The notes under the pieces were generated by a model. The model saw only the letters and a list, made by a program, of their open reading frames with translations, ran no database searches and was not told the origin of the DNA. From J089 sp964535735 (GTDB lineage: Bacteria > Fidelibacterota > Marinisomatia > Marinisomatales > J089), in contig CAZHTM010000006.1 in NCBI GenBank assembly GCA_964535735.1, positions 16,594 through 80,593 of the forward strand: DNA of 64,000 nucleotides, given 5' to 3'. Below, piece after piece: positions 1 to 9,174 of this stretch (the stretch's first letter is position 1; each line of letters opens with the position of its first letter). The translations under genes and the position numbers were made by a program.

Positions 1-82
1 CAATGATATACAGGTCGATGGCCAGAGCTAAAAGCAACAGGCCCAACCCTATTTGGTTAATACGTGCATTAATGAATTTCAT
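1..82 (-). CDS. ccmC: Probable CcmC haem-handling membrane protein, 5' end only
   Basis: Only the first 27 codons are in the window; the gene runs off the left edge. From about residue 11 the peptide is strongly hydrophobic, as expected for a first membrane segment. Its ATG shares one base with the stop codon of the CcmB gene (TAATG), so it is the next gene of the same operon. In System I cytochrome c maturation operons the gene after ccmA-ccmB is normally ccmC, which delivers haem to CcmE. The call therefore rests on position and hydrophobicity, not on a diagnostic motif such as the tryptophan-rich haem loop, which lies outside the window. Confidence 0.55.
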   Translation of the reverse strand, partial: MKFINARINQIGLGLLLLALAIDLYII

Positions 83-744
83 TATTCTTCCGTTATGTGA
101 TCAAAAACTAAGAAACCAACCAATCCAAAACTTATGATGAAAGTCACCAAGATCAAAATCCACACTTGCCAAGATTGAAACGGATCTCCATTCAAAAGGG
201 CTGTTGATGCTTTGGTAGCGGCAATCATAACCGGGGAAGCCAACGGAAATAATAAAATGGGTAATAACACTTCGCTCATCTTAGCCCGCATAGCCAGACC
301 GGACACAAGACTGCCTAGCACCATGAGCCCCAGATTTCCGCAAACCAAAATTAATACCGCCAATCCCAAATGAATATCAATTTGCAACTGTAGAAAGAGG
401 ATAAACGGCGGCAAAATAAATAGATCCGCAATCAAAGAATAGAGGGTGCCACTTATCCATTTAGCTAAAAATATAAGCCCCCGATCAACAGGTGCAGAGA
501 TTAAAAATCCGAAGGCATCGAATTCTTTTTCGTAGGCATACATCCGGTGGAGGCCCAGGGTGGAAATGAACAAGGTCATCACCCAAAATAATCCGGGGGC
601 GAAGGTGGTCATCACCTTGGGAGATACATTGAAAGAAAAGGCAAAAATGAGAATGACCACCACACCAAATGTGAGCATGGACGTACTGATTTCCTTGGAT
701 TTCAGTTCAACCAGAAATTCTTTCTTAAGAAGAATGCCGAACAT
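82..744 (-). CDS. ccmB: Haem exporter subunit CcmB
   Basis: This 220-residue inner membrane protein is the usual size for CcmB, the permease partner of the ATPase CcmA in the CcmABCD complex that releases holo-CcmE in System I cytochrome c maturation. It shows about six hydrophobic segments (roughly residues 22-60, 85-115, 125-150, 165-180 and 190-215). The N-terminal FGILLKKEFLVELKSKEI is typical of the family's cytoplasmic start. The ATG lies one base after the ccmA stop, and the TAA overlaps the next start by one base, so the gene is translationally embedded in the operon. No anomaly is seen. Confidence 0.9.
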   Translation of the reverse strand: MFGILLKKEFLVELKSKEISTSMLTFGVVVILIFAFSFNVSPKVMTTFAPGLFWVMTLFISTLGLHRMYAYEKEFDAFGFLISAPVDRGLIFLAKWISGTLYSLIADLFILPPFILFLQLQIDIHLGLAVLILVCGNLGLMVLGSLVSGLAMRAKMSEVLLPILLFPLASPVMIAATKASTALLNGDPFQSWQVWILILVTFIISFGLVGFLVFDHITEE

Positions 745-745
745 A

Positions 746-1441
746 TCAGGCCATGATTTCCGAAAATACCCGTTTCACATCTTCTCGGGTTTCGGCGCCG
801 TTTTCCTGGTCATAGATCACGTGTCCGCCCCCCAAAATGATGATGCGAGTGCAATGTTCAAGCGCCCATTCCACTTCATGCACGACCAGCAACATGGATC
901 GATCAGGACCGGTAGATTGATCGAAAAAAGTCTGGGTAAGTACCCGGCCCTGGAGGTCCAATCCGGAAAAGGGTTCATCAAATAGCAGGAGCTTCCAATC
1001 GATAGTCTTCGCCAAGGCCAATTTCAACCGCTGTAACATTCCCTGAGAAAAGATTTTGATTGGATCATCCGCCTGAATCCGCAAGCCCACGTTTTCCAAG
1101 ATTTCATCTAACGGGAATTGTTTTCGATCGGGGTAATAAATCCGGGAGGCAAATTCTAAATTTTCCCGGGCGGATAGCCCCGGATACATCCCCGGCGCAT
1201 GCCCCAGATACAGCATATCTTTCCGATTTTCCGTTTGAGTGCTTCGAACCGGATTATCCATAAATCGAACATCCCCAGCATCAGCCGAACTCAACCCTGC
1301 AATGACGCGGAGTAAGGTGGACTTTCCTGTACCATTTTTCCCTAAAAGTCCTACCACTTCACCAGGACCGATGGAAAAGGAAATATCCGCCAGTACGGGA
1401 CGATGAAAAAATGATTTACGTAATTGATGTACCGATAACAA
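746..1441 (-). CDS. ccmA: Haem exporter ATP-binding subunit CcmA
   Basis: This 231-residue ABC ATPase has its Walker A motif at residues 34-42 (GKNGTGKST), a signature segment SQGMLQRLKLALA and Walker B with the following catalytic region LLLFDEPFSGLD. With CcmB and CcmC it powers release of haem-loaded CcmE. The length and the position between a CcmI-like gene and ccmB support CcmA over a general ABC transporter. The start codon is TTG; the encoded start MLSVHQLRKSF matches the normal beginning of the domain and no better ATG exists. The Shine-Dalgarno sequence is weak, and the gene begins 12 bases after the upstream stop. Confidence 0.9.
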   Translation of the reverse strand: MLSVHQLRKSFFHRPVLADISFSIGPGEVVGLLGKNGTGKSTLLRVIAGLSSADAGDVRFMDNPVRSTQTENRKDMLYLGHAPGMYPGLSARENLEFASRIYYPDRKQFPLDEILENVGLRIQADDPIKIFSQGMLQRLKLALAKTIDWKLLLFDEPFSGLDLQGRVLTQTFFDQSTGPDRSMLLVVHEVEWALEHCTRIIILGGGHVIYDQENGAETREDVKRVFSEIMA

Positions 1442-1453
1442 GGGGAATCCAAA

Positions 1454-1735
1454 TCAAGTCTGGCGAATTCCTTTTATTTTGGCCATGATATCCGCGACTT
1501 CCAGTTTCAATTCCTGGCGAACTTTCTGGTAATCCTGGGGATTTAAATTCCCGATTTCATAATCCATTTCCAGTTCCTTTAACTGTCGATATAAGGCTCG
1601 TTTCCGGATTTGAAGGGATTCCAGATCATCATCTTCCAATAGAGGTTGTAATTGGGTATCAAACAACGGTGATACCACATACCATACCAGCCAAAGGAAT
1701 AGAAGTAAAGCAATGAATGGCGCCCAGGGACTCAT
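1454..1735 (-). CDS. Small CcmI-like membrane/coiled-coil protein in the ccm operon
   Basis: This 93-residue protein has one N-terminal membrane helix (residues 6-26, rich in Leu and Trp) and then a charged helical stretch (about 40-90) containing LKELEMDYEIGNLNPQDYQ. That segment resembles the short juxtamembrane coiled coil of CcmI-type proteins (pattern 'LKDLEFDYxxGKLSxEDY'). The TPR domain of full CcmI is absent. The start at 1735 is chosen because its ATG overlaps the ccmF stop as ATGA; a longer upstream reading would overlap ccmF by about 80 bases. A role in presenting apocytochrome c or bridging CcmF and the CcmAB complex is an inference from position. Confidence 0.7.
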   Translation of the reverse strand: MSPWAPFIALLLFLWLVWYVVSPLFDTQLQPLLEDDDLESLQIRKRALYRQLKELEMDYEIGNLNPQDYQKVRQELKLEVADIMAKIKGIRQT

Positions 1736-3702
1736 ACGGTTTTCCTCCTTACTGGCCACAATGAAATCATGGTGCCAATAATCAGGATATATCCCCCGAC
1801 CCAGACCCATCGAATCAGGGGTGTCAACATGATTTTCAAATAGGCAATGTGGTTTTCTGTATCGACACCGGAAAAGACCGAATAAATATCCAAATTCAGC
1901 ATATTATATATATCCAATTCACTGTTGGGTTGCTGAGCATTGGGATTGGGATTCCGGAAATTGTAAATCCGTTTTTCAGGGTGAAGATTGGTCACAAAAT
2001 TTCCATCTTTGTCCGTGACCCTGAGATCGGCAATCCAAGCATAATGGTTGGAACGCTCTTTCTCTCGAATTTGATTTAAATGGAAAGTGTATTCACCCAC
2101 ATGTTCCGTCTGGCCGGCCGTCAGACCGAATTCTTTCACCTGATCAAAGGCCTTCCCGGCGAATCCAATGAACATAATGACAATCCCCAAGTGGGCGATA
2201 TATCCACCATATCGGGATCGATTCTTGGAAATCATTTGAATCAAGGCTTTACCTGCCGATTCTCCATGCCGACTCATCCGAGCTGAAATTCCCCGATAGA
2301 ATTCCACCATGATGGCCATAAACACGAAGGACACTAACCCCACATTCAGAAGGACATAATGCCGCAGGCCTACGAAATATGCTACCATCAAGGCCACCAA
2401 TCCAACAACCAAGGGTATGGAGAAATTCTTGATAAACCCCTGTTTGGAGGTGTGTCTCCACGCCAATAAGGGCCCTATACCGGTGAGCAATAGAAGCAGT
2501 AAACCGATGGGAATATTTACCTGATTGAAGAAGGGCGCTCCCACGGTGATTTTGGTACCCCGCACCGCCTCGGTTAATACCGGGAACAATGTACCCCATA
2601 ACACCACAAAGCAAATCACCATAAAAATAACATTGTTGAACAGGAAACCGCTTTCCCGCGATGAAAACGATTCGATACGATTGGTAGACTTCAGCGCCGG
2701 ATACCGGAGGAGTAGGATGATCAATGAACTGATGAGCACCAAAAAAACATACCCTAGGAAAATGGGTCCAAGAGACGACGCGGTAAAGGCATGGACGGAA
2801 GACATAACTCCCGATCGCGTCATAAAAGTTCCGAAAATCACCAGGACAAAGGTGATGATGATTAAGATCATATTCCAGACCTTAAGCATGTTCTTTTTTT
2901 CCTGGATGATAATGGAATGAATAAACGCTGTTCCCGTAAGCCAGGGCATCAGGGAGGCATTTTCCACGGGATCCCAGGCCCAGTAACCACCCCAACCTAA
3001 TTCCTGATAGGCCCACCATCCGCCCAAAATAATTCCAGCAGTAAGAAACATCCATGTGATCAACGTCCAACGTCTCACAGAGCGGATCCAAAGCGCCGAG
3101 ACATCCCTGGTAATGAGTGCCGCCATGGCAAAGGCAAAAGGAATGGTGAATCCAACATACCCCAAATACAACATGGGAGGATGGATGGCCATGGTAATAT
3201 TTTGGAGTAGTGGATTTAATCCATTTCCATCCATGACAATAAAATTAGCCTCTGTCGGTTCGAACGGATTGGTCACAAAATTTATCAACACCAAGAAAAA
3301 AAACTGCACCGACACCATGATAAGAATCACCCAGGGCATCAGTTTTGTTTTCCGGTGTTTATTTTGCATAATCAAAACAATCGTATATACGGAAAGGATG
3401 GCCAACCAGAACAAGAGCGACCCCGATTGTCCCGCCCATAAAGCCGTAAACTTATAAATGAGTGGCGTGGCAATACTGCTGTAATGGGCCACATAGTCCA
3501 GATCGAAATTGTTTAACATTAATTCATTCACCAGAACCAGTGTGGCGACAATACTGAGCCAACCTACCGCTAAAGCCAATCTCCGACCCAAATAATAGAG
3601 TCGGAAATCTGAATTACGGAGATAAAGTCCTAAGACGAAAAATGTGAGAACGGCTGACCCCAGAGCCAGCGACAGAGCAATACTACCGACAACTGGAATC
3701 AT
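1732..3702 (-). CDS. ccmF: Cytochrome c haem lyase subunit CcmF
   Basis: This 656-residue polytopic inner membrane protein matches the usual CcmF length. The tryptophan-rich haem-binding WWD motif is visible in GGYWAWDPVENASLMPWL, with further conserved segments GGWWAYQELG and GTFMTRSGVMSSVHAF. CcmF takes haem from CcmE and ligates it to CxxCH cysteines of apocytochromes at the periplasmic face. Both ends overlap neighbours as ATGA (ccmE upstream, the CcmI-like gene downstream), giving tight translational coupling. The C-terminal part (residues 510-620) is a soluble periplasmic domain followed by a last membrane helix. Confidence 0.95.
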   Translation of the reverse strand: MIPVVGSIALSLALGSAVLTFFVLGLYLRNSDFRLYYLGRRLALAVGWLSIVATLVLVNELMLNNFDLDYVAHYSSIATPLIYKFTALWAGQSGSLLFWLAILSVYTIVLIMQNKHRKTKLMPWVILIMVSVQFFFLVLINFVTNPFEPTEANFIVMDGNGLNPLLQNITMAIHPPMLYLGYVGFTIPFAFAMAALITRDVSALWIRSVRRWTLITWMFLTAGIILGGWWAYQELGWGGYWAWDPVENASLMPWLTGTAFIHSIIIQEKKNMLKVWNMILIIITFVLVIFGTFMTRSGVMSSVHAFTASSLGPIFLGYVFLVLISSLIILLLRYPALKSTNRIESFSSRESGFLFNNVIFMVICFVVLWGTLFPVLTEAVRGTKITVGAPFFNQVNIPIGLLLLLLTGIGPLLAWRHTSKQGFIKNFSIPLVVGLVALMVAYFVGLRHYVLLNVGLVSFVFMAIMVEFYRGISARMSRHGESAGKALIQMISKNRSRYGGYIAHLGIVIMFIGFAGKAFDQVKEFGLTAGQTEHVGEYTFHLNQIREKERSNHYAWIADLRVTDKDGNFVTNLHPEKRIYNFRNPNPNAQQPNSELDIYNMLNLDIYSVFSGVDTENHIAYLKIMLTPLIRWVWVGGYILIIGTMISLWPVRRKTV

Positions 3703-4145
3703 AGCTTATCCTTTGGACTCATTTCTGCTTGATTCACCGCTTCATTCCGCAAATCGCCTTCATACCGAGAAGCACATTTCGTCTGAAGCATATCCGCCTG
3801 GAATACACCGTCTATGTATTCCCCTTCTACGATGACTTCCGCCCCGTCTTTAAATAAATCAGGCCGTGTCCCGCGATAACGAACTGGGACCGACTCATCG
3901 CCTTGTTCCACTACAAATGAAGCATCCAAAAGATCCGAATCCGAAATATTGATTGATCCTTCCTTCACATACCCGCCCAGTTTGACACGAGCCGGTTGAT
4001 CCAGGTCTTTTAAATCTTCTATCGATAAAAATTTTACCATGGTGGGCGTATCATTTCCGGAGCCCGTGGAAACCCAATAAATCCAAAAAAAGACCAGTAA
4101 TACCAATCCACTGACGACGACAAAGAACTTCCGTCTTGAATTCAT
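3699..4145 (-). CDS. ccmE: Haem chaperone CcmE, CxxxY type
   Basis: This 148-residue protein has a single membrane anchor (residues 7-25) and a periplasmic OB-fold domain with conserved segments VKLGGYVKEGSI, VPVRYRGTRPDLF and GAEVIVEGEY. CcmE holds haem covalently and passes it to CcmF. In the classical protein the haem-binding residue is His in an HxxxY motif. Here the aligned position is Cys124 with Tyr128 (LQTKCASRYEG), so this is the CxxxY variant known from Desulfovibrio and archaea. It is the first gene of the ccm run, and its stop overlaps the ccmF ATG (ATGA). Only 24 bases separate it from the mutase gene upstream. Confidence 0.93.
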   Translation of the reverse strand: MNSRRKFFVVVSGLVLLVFFWIYWVSTGSGNDTPTMVKFLSIEDLKDLDQPARVKLGGYVKEGSINISDSDLLDASFVVEQGDESVPVRYRGTRPDLFKDGAEVIVEGEYIDGVFQADMLQTKCASRYEGDLRNEAVNQAEMSPKDKL

Positions 4146-4169
4146 GGTAAACCCCTTTATTTTAAGTTT

Positions 4170-5828
4170 TCAAAATACGCTGGATTCGGACCACTCTCCA
4201 AAAACAGCTTTCATACTATCAACAATCTCCCCCAGTGTTGCATATGCTTTGGAAGCCTGTATAATTGGGGGCATAACATTATCTCCATTGCGACAGGCCG
4301 TTTTTATAGCTTCCAACGCTTGATTCACCGCCGATTGATCCCGAGTTTGTCGCAAACTACGGATGGCGTCTACCTGAGCCCGCTCTGCTTCCTCCCCAAT
4401 TTCCAAGAGGGGAATTTCGATGGTTTCATTTTCCTTTTCGAATCGATTCACGCCGACCACGATGCGTTGTTTCCGATCAATTTTTTCCTGGTACTCAGAG
4501 GCAGCTCGGGCGATTTCCCGTTGGAAAAAGCCCTTTTCGATGGCAGGAATCACCCCACCTAAACGGTCAATTTCTTCAAAATAGGCTTCTGCCTCCGCTT
4601 CAATTTTATCGGTCAATTTTTCCAGATACCAGGATCCACCCAAAGGATCGATCACATTGGTAACGCCGGTCTCATACGCAATTAATTGTTGAGTCCGAAG
4701 TGCGATTTCCGCCGCTTTTTCGGAGGGTAACGCCAATGTTTCATCCATTGAATTGGTATGCAGTGACTGGGTCCCTCCCAATACAGCCGCCAAGGCCTGA
4801 AATGCGGTACGAGCGATATTATTCTCTGGTTGCTGAGCCGTAAGGGTACAACCTGCCGTTTGAGTATGGAACCGCAACTTCCAGGATCGCGGGTCCTTGG
4901 CACCATAGGTATTTTTCATACGGCGGGCCCAAATGCGACGGGCGGCGCGGTATTTTGCAATTTCCTCAAAAAAGTCTAAATGGGAATTAAAAAAGAATGA
5001 GAGACGTGGAGTAAAGGCATCCACATCCAGCCCCGCTTTCATGGCATATTCTACGTAGGTAAATCCATCCGCCAGCGTAAAGGCCAATTCCTGAGCTGCG
5101 GTGGATCCCGCTTCCCGAATATGATAGCCACTAATGGATATGGTATTGTACTGCGGCATGTTCTCGGTACAATATCGCATCATATCAGTGATGATCCGCA
5201 TGGACGGTTCAGGCGGAAATATCCACTCCTTCTGGGCAATGAATTCTTTCAAAATGTCATTCTGTAACGTACCCCTTAGATCTTGTGCCGATACTCCCTG
5301 CTTTTCCGCCACAGCGATATAAAAGGCCAGCAAAATCACTGCGGGGCCGTTAATGGTTTGGGAAACTGAAATTTTACCCAGATCAATCCCTTTAAACAGA
5401 CGTTCCATATCCTTTAAGGATGCCACGGAAACGCCGCATTTACCCACTTCTCCCTGACTGAAACTATGATCCGGATCATAGCCCATGAGGGTAGGCATAT
5501 CAAACGCCACTGATAGTCCCGTTTGTCCCTGCTTTAGAAGATAATGATAACGTTCATTCGTTTCTTCCGGAGTGCCGAATCCAGCAAACTGGCGCATGGT
5601 CCATAACCGACTCCGATACATGGTGGCATGGACGCCGCGGGTAAAGGGATATTGGCCCGGAAAACCTAATTGTTCCGCATAAGAGGGATCGGGATCGTCG
5701 GGAAAATACAAGGGATCAACGGCAACCCCGCTCACTGTTGTAAAATCGTAATCGCGGTATGTGGCCCTGGAAATTTCGGCTTCCCACGTTTGTTTTTGAT
5801 GCTCAAAGAGATTCAGTTGGCGTCCCAT
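4170..5828 (-). CDS. mcmA1: Methylmalonyl-CoA mutase catalytic (N-terminal) subunit
   Basis: This 552-residue TIM-barrel subunit belongs to the stand-alone class found in archaea and many bacteria, lacking the C-terminal B12-binding domain. It interconverts methylmalonyl-CoA and succinyl-CoA with adenosylcobalamin. Conserved segments include ATMYRSRLWTMRQFAGFGT, LRGTLQNDILKEF, SISGYHIREAGST (active-site His236) and LGGTQSLHTNSMDE. Tyr71 and Arg211 match the Tyr/Arg pair that marks methylmalonyl-CoA over isobutyryl-CoA specificity, as I recall the family. The small B12-binding partner is not next to it and must lie outside the window. A PduO-type adenosyltransferase at 11101-11646 could supply the cofactor. 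The gene starts 8 bases after dxs. Confidence 0.92.
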   Translation of the reverse strand: MGRQLNLFEHQKQTWEAEISRATYRDYDFTTVSGVAVDPLYFPDDPDPSYAEQLGFPGQYPFTRGVHATMYRSRLWTMRQFAGFGTPEETNERYHYLLKQGQTGLSVAFDMPTLMGYDPDHSFSQGEVGKCGVSVASLKDMERLFKGIDLGKISVSQTINGPAVILLAFYIAVAEKQGVSAQDLRGTLQNDILKEFIAQKEWIFPPEPSMRIITDMMRYCTENMPQYNTISISGYHIREAGSTAAQELAFTLADGFTYVEYAMKAGLDVDAFTPRLSFFFNSHLDFFEEIAKYRAARRIWARRMKNTYGAKDPRSWKLRFHTQTAGCTLTAQQPENNIARTAFQALAAVLGGTQSLHTNSMDETLALPSEKAAEIALRTQQLIAYETGVTNVIDPLGGSWYLEKLTDKIEAEAEAYFEEIDRLGGVIPAIEKGFFQREIARAASEYQEKIDRKQRIVVGVNRFEKENETIEIPLLEIGEEAERAQVDAIRSLRQTRDQSAVNQALEAIKTACRNGDNVMPPIIQASKAYATLGEIVDSMKAVFGEWSESSVF

Positions 5829-5836
5829 AACAATTG

Positions 5837-7726
5837 CTACCTGGTTTGTTTCGGTTTTTGGAGTGTCATCAACCCTTTAATGCCTTTTAATAAGCCGGAT
5901 ATATCCAGGCCTACGTCTTTTAATAACTGACTCCGTGGGCCGTGTTCGATAAATTGATCCGGGATACCCAATCGGGTGACGCGTCCTTCATACCCTCGGT
6001 CCATTAGCCAAGCGACAACGCCTTCTCCAAACCCACCGGCAAGCACGCCTTCTTCCACCGTTAACATCGCGTTAAATCGGGTTCGCGCCCTGTCGAGATA
6101 GGCTTCATCCATGGGCTTGATAAATCGACAGTTGACCACTTCACATGACCAGCCTTGGGTTTCAGCTTCCTTGGCCGCTTCCAGGGCGGTGAACACTTGG
6201 GGACCCACAGCCAAAATCACCAGATCTTTACCTGGTTTAACAACTTCCCAGGACCCTATGGGAAGAAGTTCTGCTTGTCCATCGGGCTGAAAGGAACCGG
6301 CGTCTGACTTGGGATAGCGAATGGAAAACGAAGATGTAGTTTGATTGAGACCGGTGTAGAGGAGATTCCGGAATTCATCCCCATCCTTGGGCGCGGTAAT
6401 AATCATATCCGGAATACACCGCATAAAGGCAATATCCAGGGTACCGTGGTGAGTAGGGCCATCCTCACCTACCAGCCCGGCCCGATCCAGGCAGTAGACC
6501 ACCGGAAGATGTTGCAAAACAGAATCGTGTACTAAATGGTCAAAAGCACGTTGCATAAACGTGGAATAAATGGCACAGACCGGACGAATTCCATCGGCGG
6601 CTAATCCTGAGGAAAAGGTGACCGCATGTCCTTCGGCGATACCTACATCATAATAGCGGTCCGGAAACTGATTGGCAAATTCCACCAGACCCGATCCCTC
6701 GCGCATGGCAGGTGTAACACAGATCACATCTTTCCGTTTTCGAGCGACTTCACAAGCCAGGTGACCAAAGACCTGGGTAAAAGCCAGACCGGATTCCTTC
6801 ACCGATCCATTTGGACGGCCTTTAACGCCATGATAGCCTACGGGATCATCCTCCGCATCTTTCAGTCCCTTCCCTTTTGTCGTCACAATATGCAGCAATA
6901 CCGGCGTTTTAATTGATTTAATGTTTCTCAGTGTCTGTAAGAGAGTATCCAAATCGTGACCATCCACAGGGCCGAAGTATCGAAAACCCATTTCATCAAA
7001 AACAATCCCGGGCACCACTAAATTCTTGAGACTTTCTTCCGCTTTTTTAAACATCATTCTTGTTAAATCTTTTCCAAACGGAAGGGTACGGGTCCAAGAC
7101 CAGATTTCATCACGGATTCGATTGTACAAAGGATTGGTCACCATCCTAGTGAGGGCGGTGCGCATGGCACCCACATTGGGACTAATGGACATATTATTGT
7201 CATTTAGAATCACCAGCATTTGCTTCCGGAGCGTACCGGCATTATTCAAGCCTTCAAAGGCCAAACCGCCAGTCATAGCCCCGTCGCCGATCACCGCAAC
7301 CACTTTATGATTTTCTCCCCGTTGGTCCCGGGCTACGGCCAGTCCTAGGGCCGCCGAAATGGACGTGGAGGCGTGTCCCGCACCGAACACATCGTATTCA
7401 CTTTCACTGCGCTTTAAAAAACCACTCAATCCTTTGTACCGACGAATGGTATTGAAGGTCTCAAATCGCCCGGTCAAAATTTTATGTGCATACCCTTGGT
7501 GACCCGTATCCCAGATAATTTTATCCGTAGGAGTGTCATAGACCGTGTGGAGAGCTACCGTCAGTTCCACCACACCTAACGTCGAGGCCAAATGTCCGCC
7601 GATTTCAGTGACCGTTTCAATAATATAGTCCCGGAGTTCATCCACCACTTGGTGCAACTCAGCCGAGGACAGAGATTTCAGGTCTTCCGGAGACGCGATG
7701 GTAGGTAAAAGCTTTAAGTCAGACAT
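5837..7726 (-). CDS. dxs: 1-Deoxy-D-xylulose-5-phosphate synthase
   Basis: This 629-residue thiamine diphosphate enzyme makes DXP from pyruvate and glyceraldehyde 3-phosphate, the first step of the MEP isoprenoid pathway. Visible motifs include IGGHLASTLGVVELTVALH, DTGHQGYAHKILTGR and the ThDP/Mg2+ motif GDGAMTGGLAFEGLNNAG. The transketolase-type pyrimidine-binding domain holds VGIAEGHAVTFSSGLA and GLVGEDGPTHHG, and a C-terminal transketolase domain follows. Length is typical. ispH, the last enzyme of the same pathway, lies two genes upstream on the same strand. Start is ATG, 7 bases after the pdxT stop. Confidence 0.96.
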   Translation of the reverse strand: MSDLKLLPTIASPEDLKSLSSAELHQVVDELRDYIIETVTEIGGHLASTLGVVELTVALHTVYDTPTDKIIWDTGHQGYAHKILTGRFETFNTIRRYKGLSGFLKRSESEYDVFGAGHASTSISAALGLAVARDQRGENHKVVAVIGDGAMTGGLAFEGLNNAGTLRKQMLVILNDNNMSISPNVGAMRTALTRMVTNPLYNRIRDEIWSWTRTLPFGKDLTRMMFKKAEESLKNLVVPGIVFDEMGFRYFGPVDGHDLDTLLQTLRNIKSIKTPVLLHIVTTKGKGLKDAEDDPVGYHGVKGRPNGSVKESGLAFTQVFGHLACEVARKRKDVICVTPAMREGSGLVEFANQFPDRYYDVGIAEGHAVTFSSGLAADGIRPVCAIYSTFMQRAFDHLVHDSVLQHLPVVYCLDRAGLVGEDGPTHHGTLDIAFMRCIPDMIITAPKDGDEFRNLLYTGLNQTTSSFSIRYPKSDAGSFQPDGQAELLPIGSWEVVKPGKDLVILAVGPQVFTALEAAKEAETQGWSCEVVNCRFIKPMDEAYLDRARTRFNAMLTVEEGVLAGGFGEGVVAWLMDRGYEGRVTRLGIPDQFIEHGPRSQLLKDVGLDISGLLKGIKGLMTLQKPKQTR

Positions 7727-7733
7727 GGGTTAT

Positions 7734-8291
7734 TCAGGATAAGAATGTGCGTTCATGAAATCCGGTATAGTTCGTTAATTCGGGATGAAAACTCAGCGCC
7801 ATATGTCTGCCATCGGTAACGCCTACAGGTTCGTTTTGATAGGAAGCCACGATGGTAATGTCTGATCCCACACGAGTGATTTTTGGCGCACGGATAAACG
7901 TAGCTTCCACAGTGGTGTCAGAGTCAGTATTCAGGGTAATTAAATCCGTAAAACTAAACACTTGGCGACCATAAGCATTCCGACTGGCGTCAATGTCTAA
8001 TAAGCCCAGCGGATTCACACGATGATCATCCACGGAAGACGCCATCAGGATTAATCCGGCGCAGGTTCCAAGAACTGGATATGAACGGGCAAATTCCACT
8101 AAAGGTTTATGAAATCCGTTTTGTTCTATTAAATGTGTCATTGTTGTTGATTCGCCACCGGGAAAAACCAGGCCCTGAATCTCATCCAACTCCTGCGGGT
8201 AACGAATACGAACTGGCGCTGTTCCCAGCTTCTCCAAGATATGACTATGTTTTGCGAAATCACCCTGGAGAGCCAGGACGCCGATTTTCAT
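7734..8291 (-). CDS. pdxT: Pyridoxal 5'-phosphate synthase glutaminase subunit PdxT
   Basis: This 185-residue class I glutaminase releases ammonia from glutamine and channels it to PdxS for PLP synthesis. The catalytic triad is visible: Cys77 in VLGTCAGLI, and His169 and Glu171 in LSFHPELT. The oxyanion segment FPGGESTT is at 43-50. It follows pdxS with one base between stop and ATG, the standard arrangement for the PdxST pair. The C-terminus (FHERTFLS) is slightly short for the family but complete. Confidence 0.96.
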   Translation of the reverse strand: MKIGVLALQGDFAKHSHILEKLGTAPVRIRYPQELDEIQGLVFPGGESTTMTHLIEQNGFHKPLVEFARSYPVLGTCAGLILMASSVDDHRVNPLGLLDIDASRNAYGRQVFSFTDLITLNTDSDTTVEATFIRAPKITRVGSDITIVASYQNEPVGVTDGRHMALSFHPELTNYTGFHERTFLS

Positions 8292-8292
8292 G

Positions 8293-9174
8293 CTACCACC
8301 CGCGCTCCTGAAGCCGTTCCTCCGGAGGAATTTCAGCCATATCCAGACCTTTCATAGCCTCTTTCAACCCCCCGGAAATTTCCGCTAATTTTTTTGGATC
8401 ATCATAGTAGGTGGTCGCTTCCACAATCGCCTTTGCTCGGGAAGCTGGATCTTCACTCATAAAGATCCCCGAACCCACGAAGACGGACTCGGCACCCAGT
8501 TGCATCATCAATGAAGCGTCCGCCGGGGTGGCAATTCCTCCGGCGGCAAAATTCGGTACCGGTAATTTACCGGTTTTGGCAACCGCTTCCACCAAGGGGA
8601 AAGGCGCACCTAAAGCCTTCGCCTGAGCCATGAGTTCATCATGACTCATAACCGTGAGATGTTTCATCTCACTTTGCACCCGTCGCATATGACGAACCGC
8701 TTCCACAATATTTCCAGATCCCGCTTCACCTTTTGTCCGAATCATGGCTGCTCCTTCGCCAATCCGACGAAGAGCCTCCCCTAAATCCCGGGCCCCGCAG
8801 ACAAAAGGAATTTTGAATTCATGCTTCCAAATGTGGTTGGATTCATCCGCTGGCGTCAGCACTTCACTTTCGTCGATAAAATCCACTTCCAACGCCTCCA
8901 GAATTTGTGCTTCCGCAAAGTGACCGATCCGACATTTAGCCATGACCGGAATGGACACAGCCTTCTGAATGGCCTGGATCATAGAAGGATTGCTCATCCG
9001 AGCGATGCCGCCATCTTTCCGTATCAGGGCAGGAATTCGTTCCAATGCCATGACAGCTACTGCGCCAGCATCTTCGGCAATTTTGGCCTGCTCTACGTTC
9101 ATCACATCCATGATGACGCCGCCCTTTAGCATCTCTGCCAGGCCCACTTTGACTTCAAAAGATGGGTTACTCAT
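8293..9174 (-). CDS. pdxS: Pyridoxal 5'-phosphate synthase subunit PdxS
   Basis: This 293-residue TIM-barrel synthase combines ribose 5-phosphate, glyceraldehyde 3-phosphate and ammonia from PdxT into pyridoxal phosphate. The two catalytic lysines are Lys80 (VMAKCRIGH) and Lys148 (IRTKGEAGSGN). The phosphate-binding segments FAAGGIATPADA and GSGIFMSEDP are intact. The ATG lies inside the last codons of ispH (8-base overlap). Presence of PdxST indicates the DXP-independent route to vitamin B6, although dxs is adjacent. Confidence 0.97.
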   Translation of the reverse strand: MSNPSFEVKVGLAEMLKGGVIMDVMNVEQAKIAEDAGAVAVMALERIPALIRKDGGIARMSNPSMIQAIQKAVSIPVMAKCRIGHFAEAQILEALEVDFIDESEVLTPADESNHIWKHEFKIPFVCGARDLGEALRRIGEGAAMIRTKGEAGSGNIVEAVRHMRRVQSEMKHLTVMSHDELMAQAKALGAPFPLVEAVAKTGKLPVPNFAAGGIATPADASLMMQLGAESVFVGSGIFMSEDPASRAKAIVEATTYYDDPKKLAEISGGLKEAMKGLDMAEIPPEERLQERGW

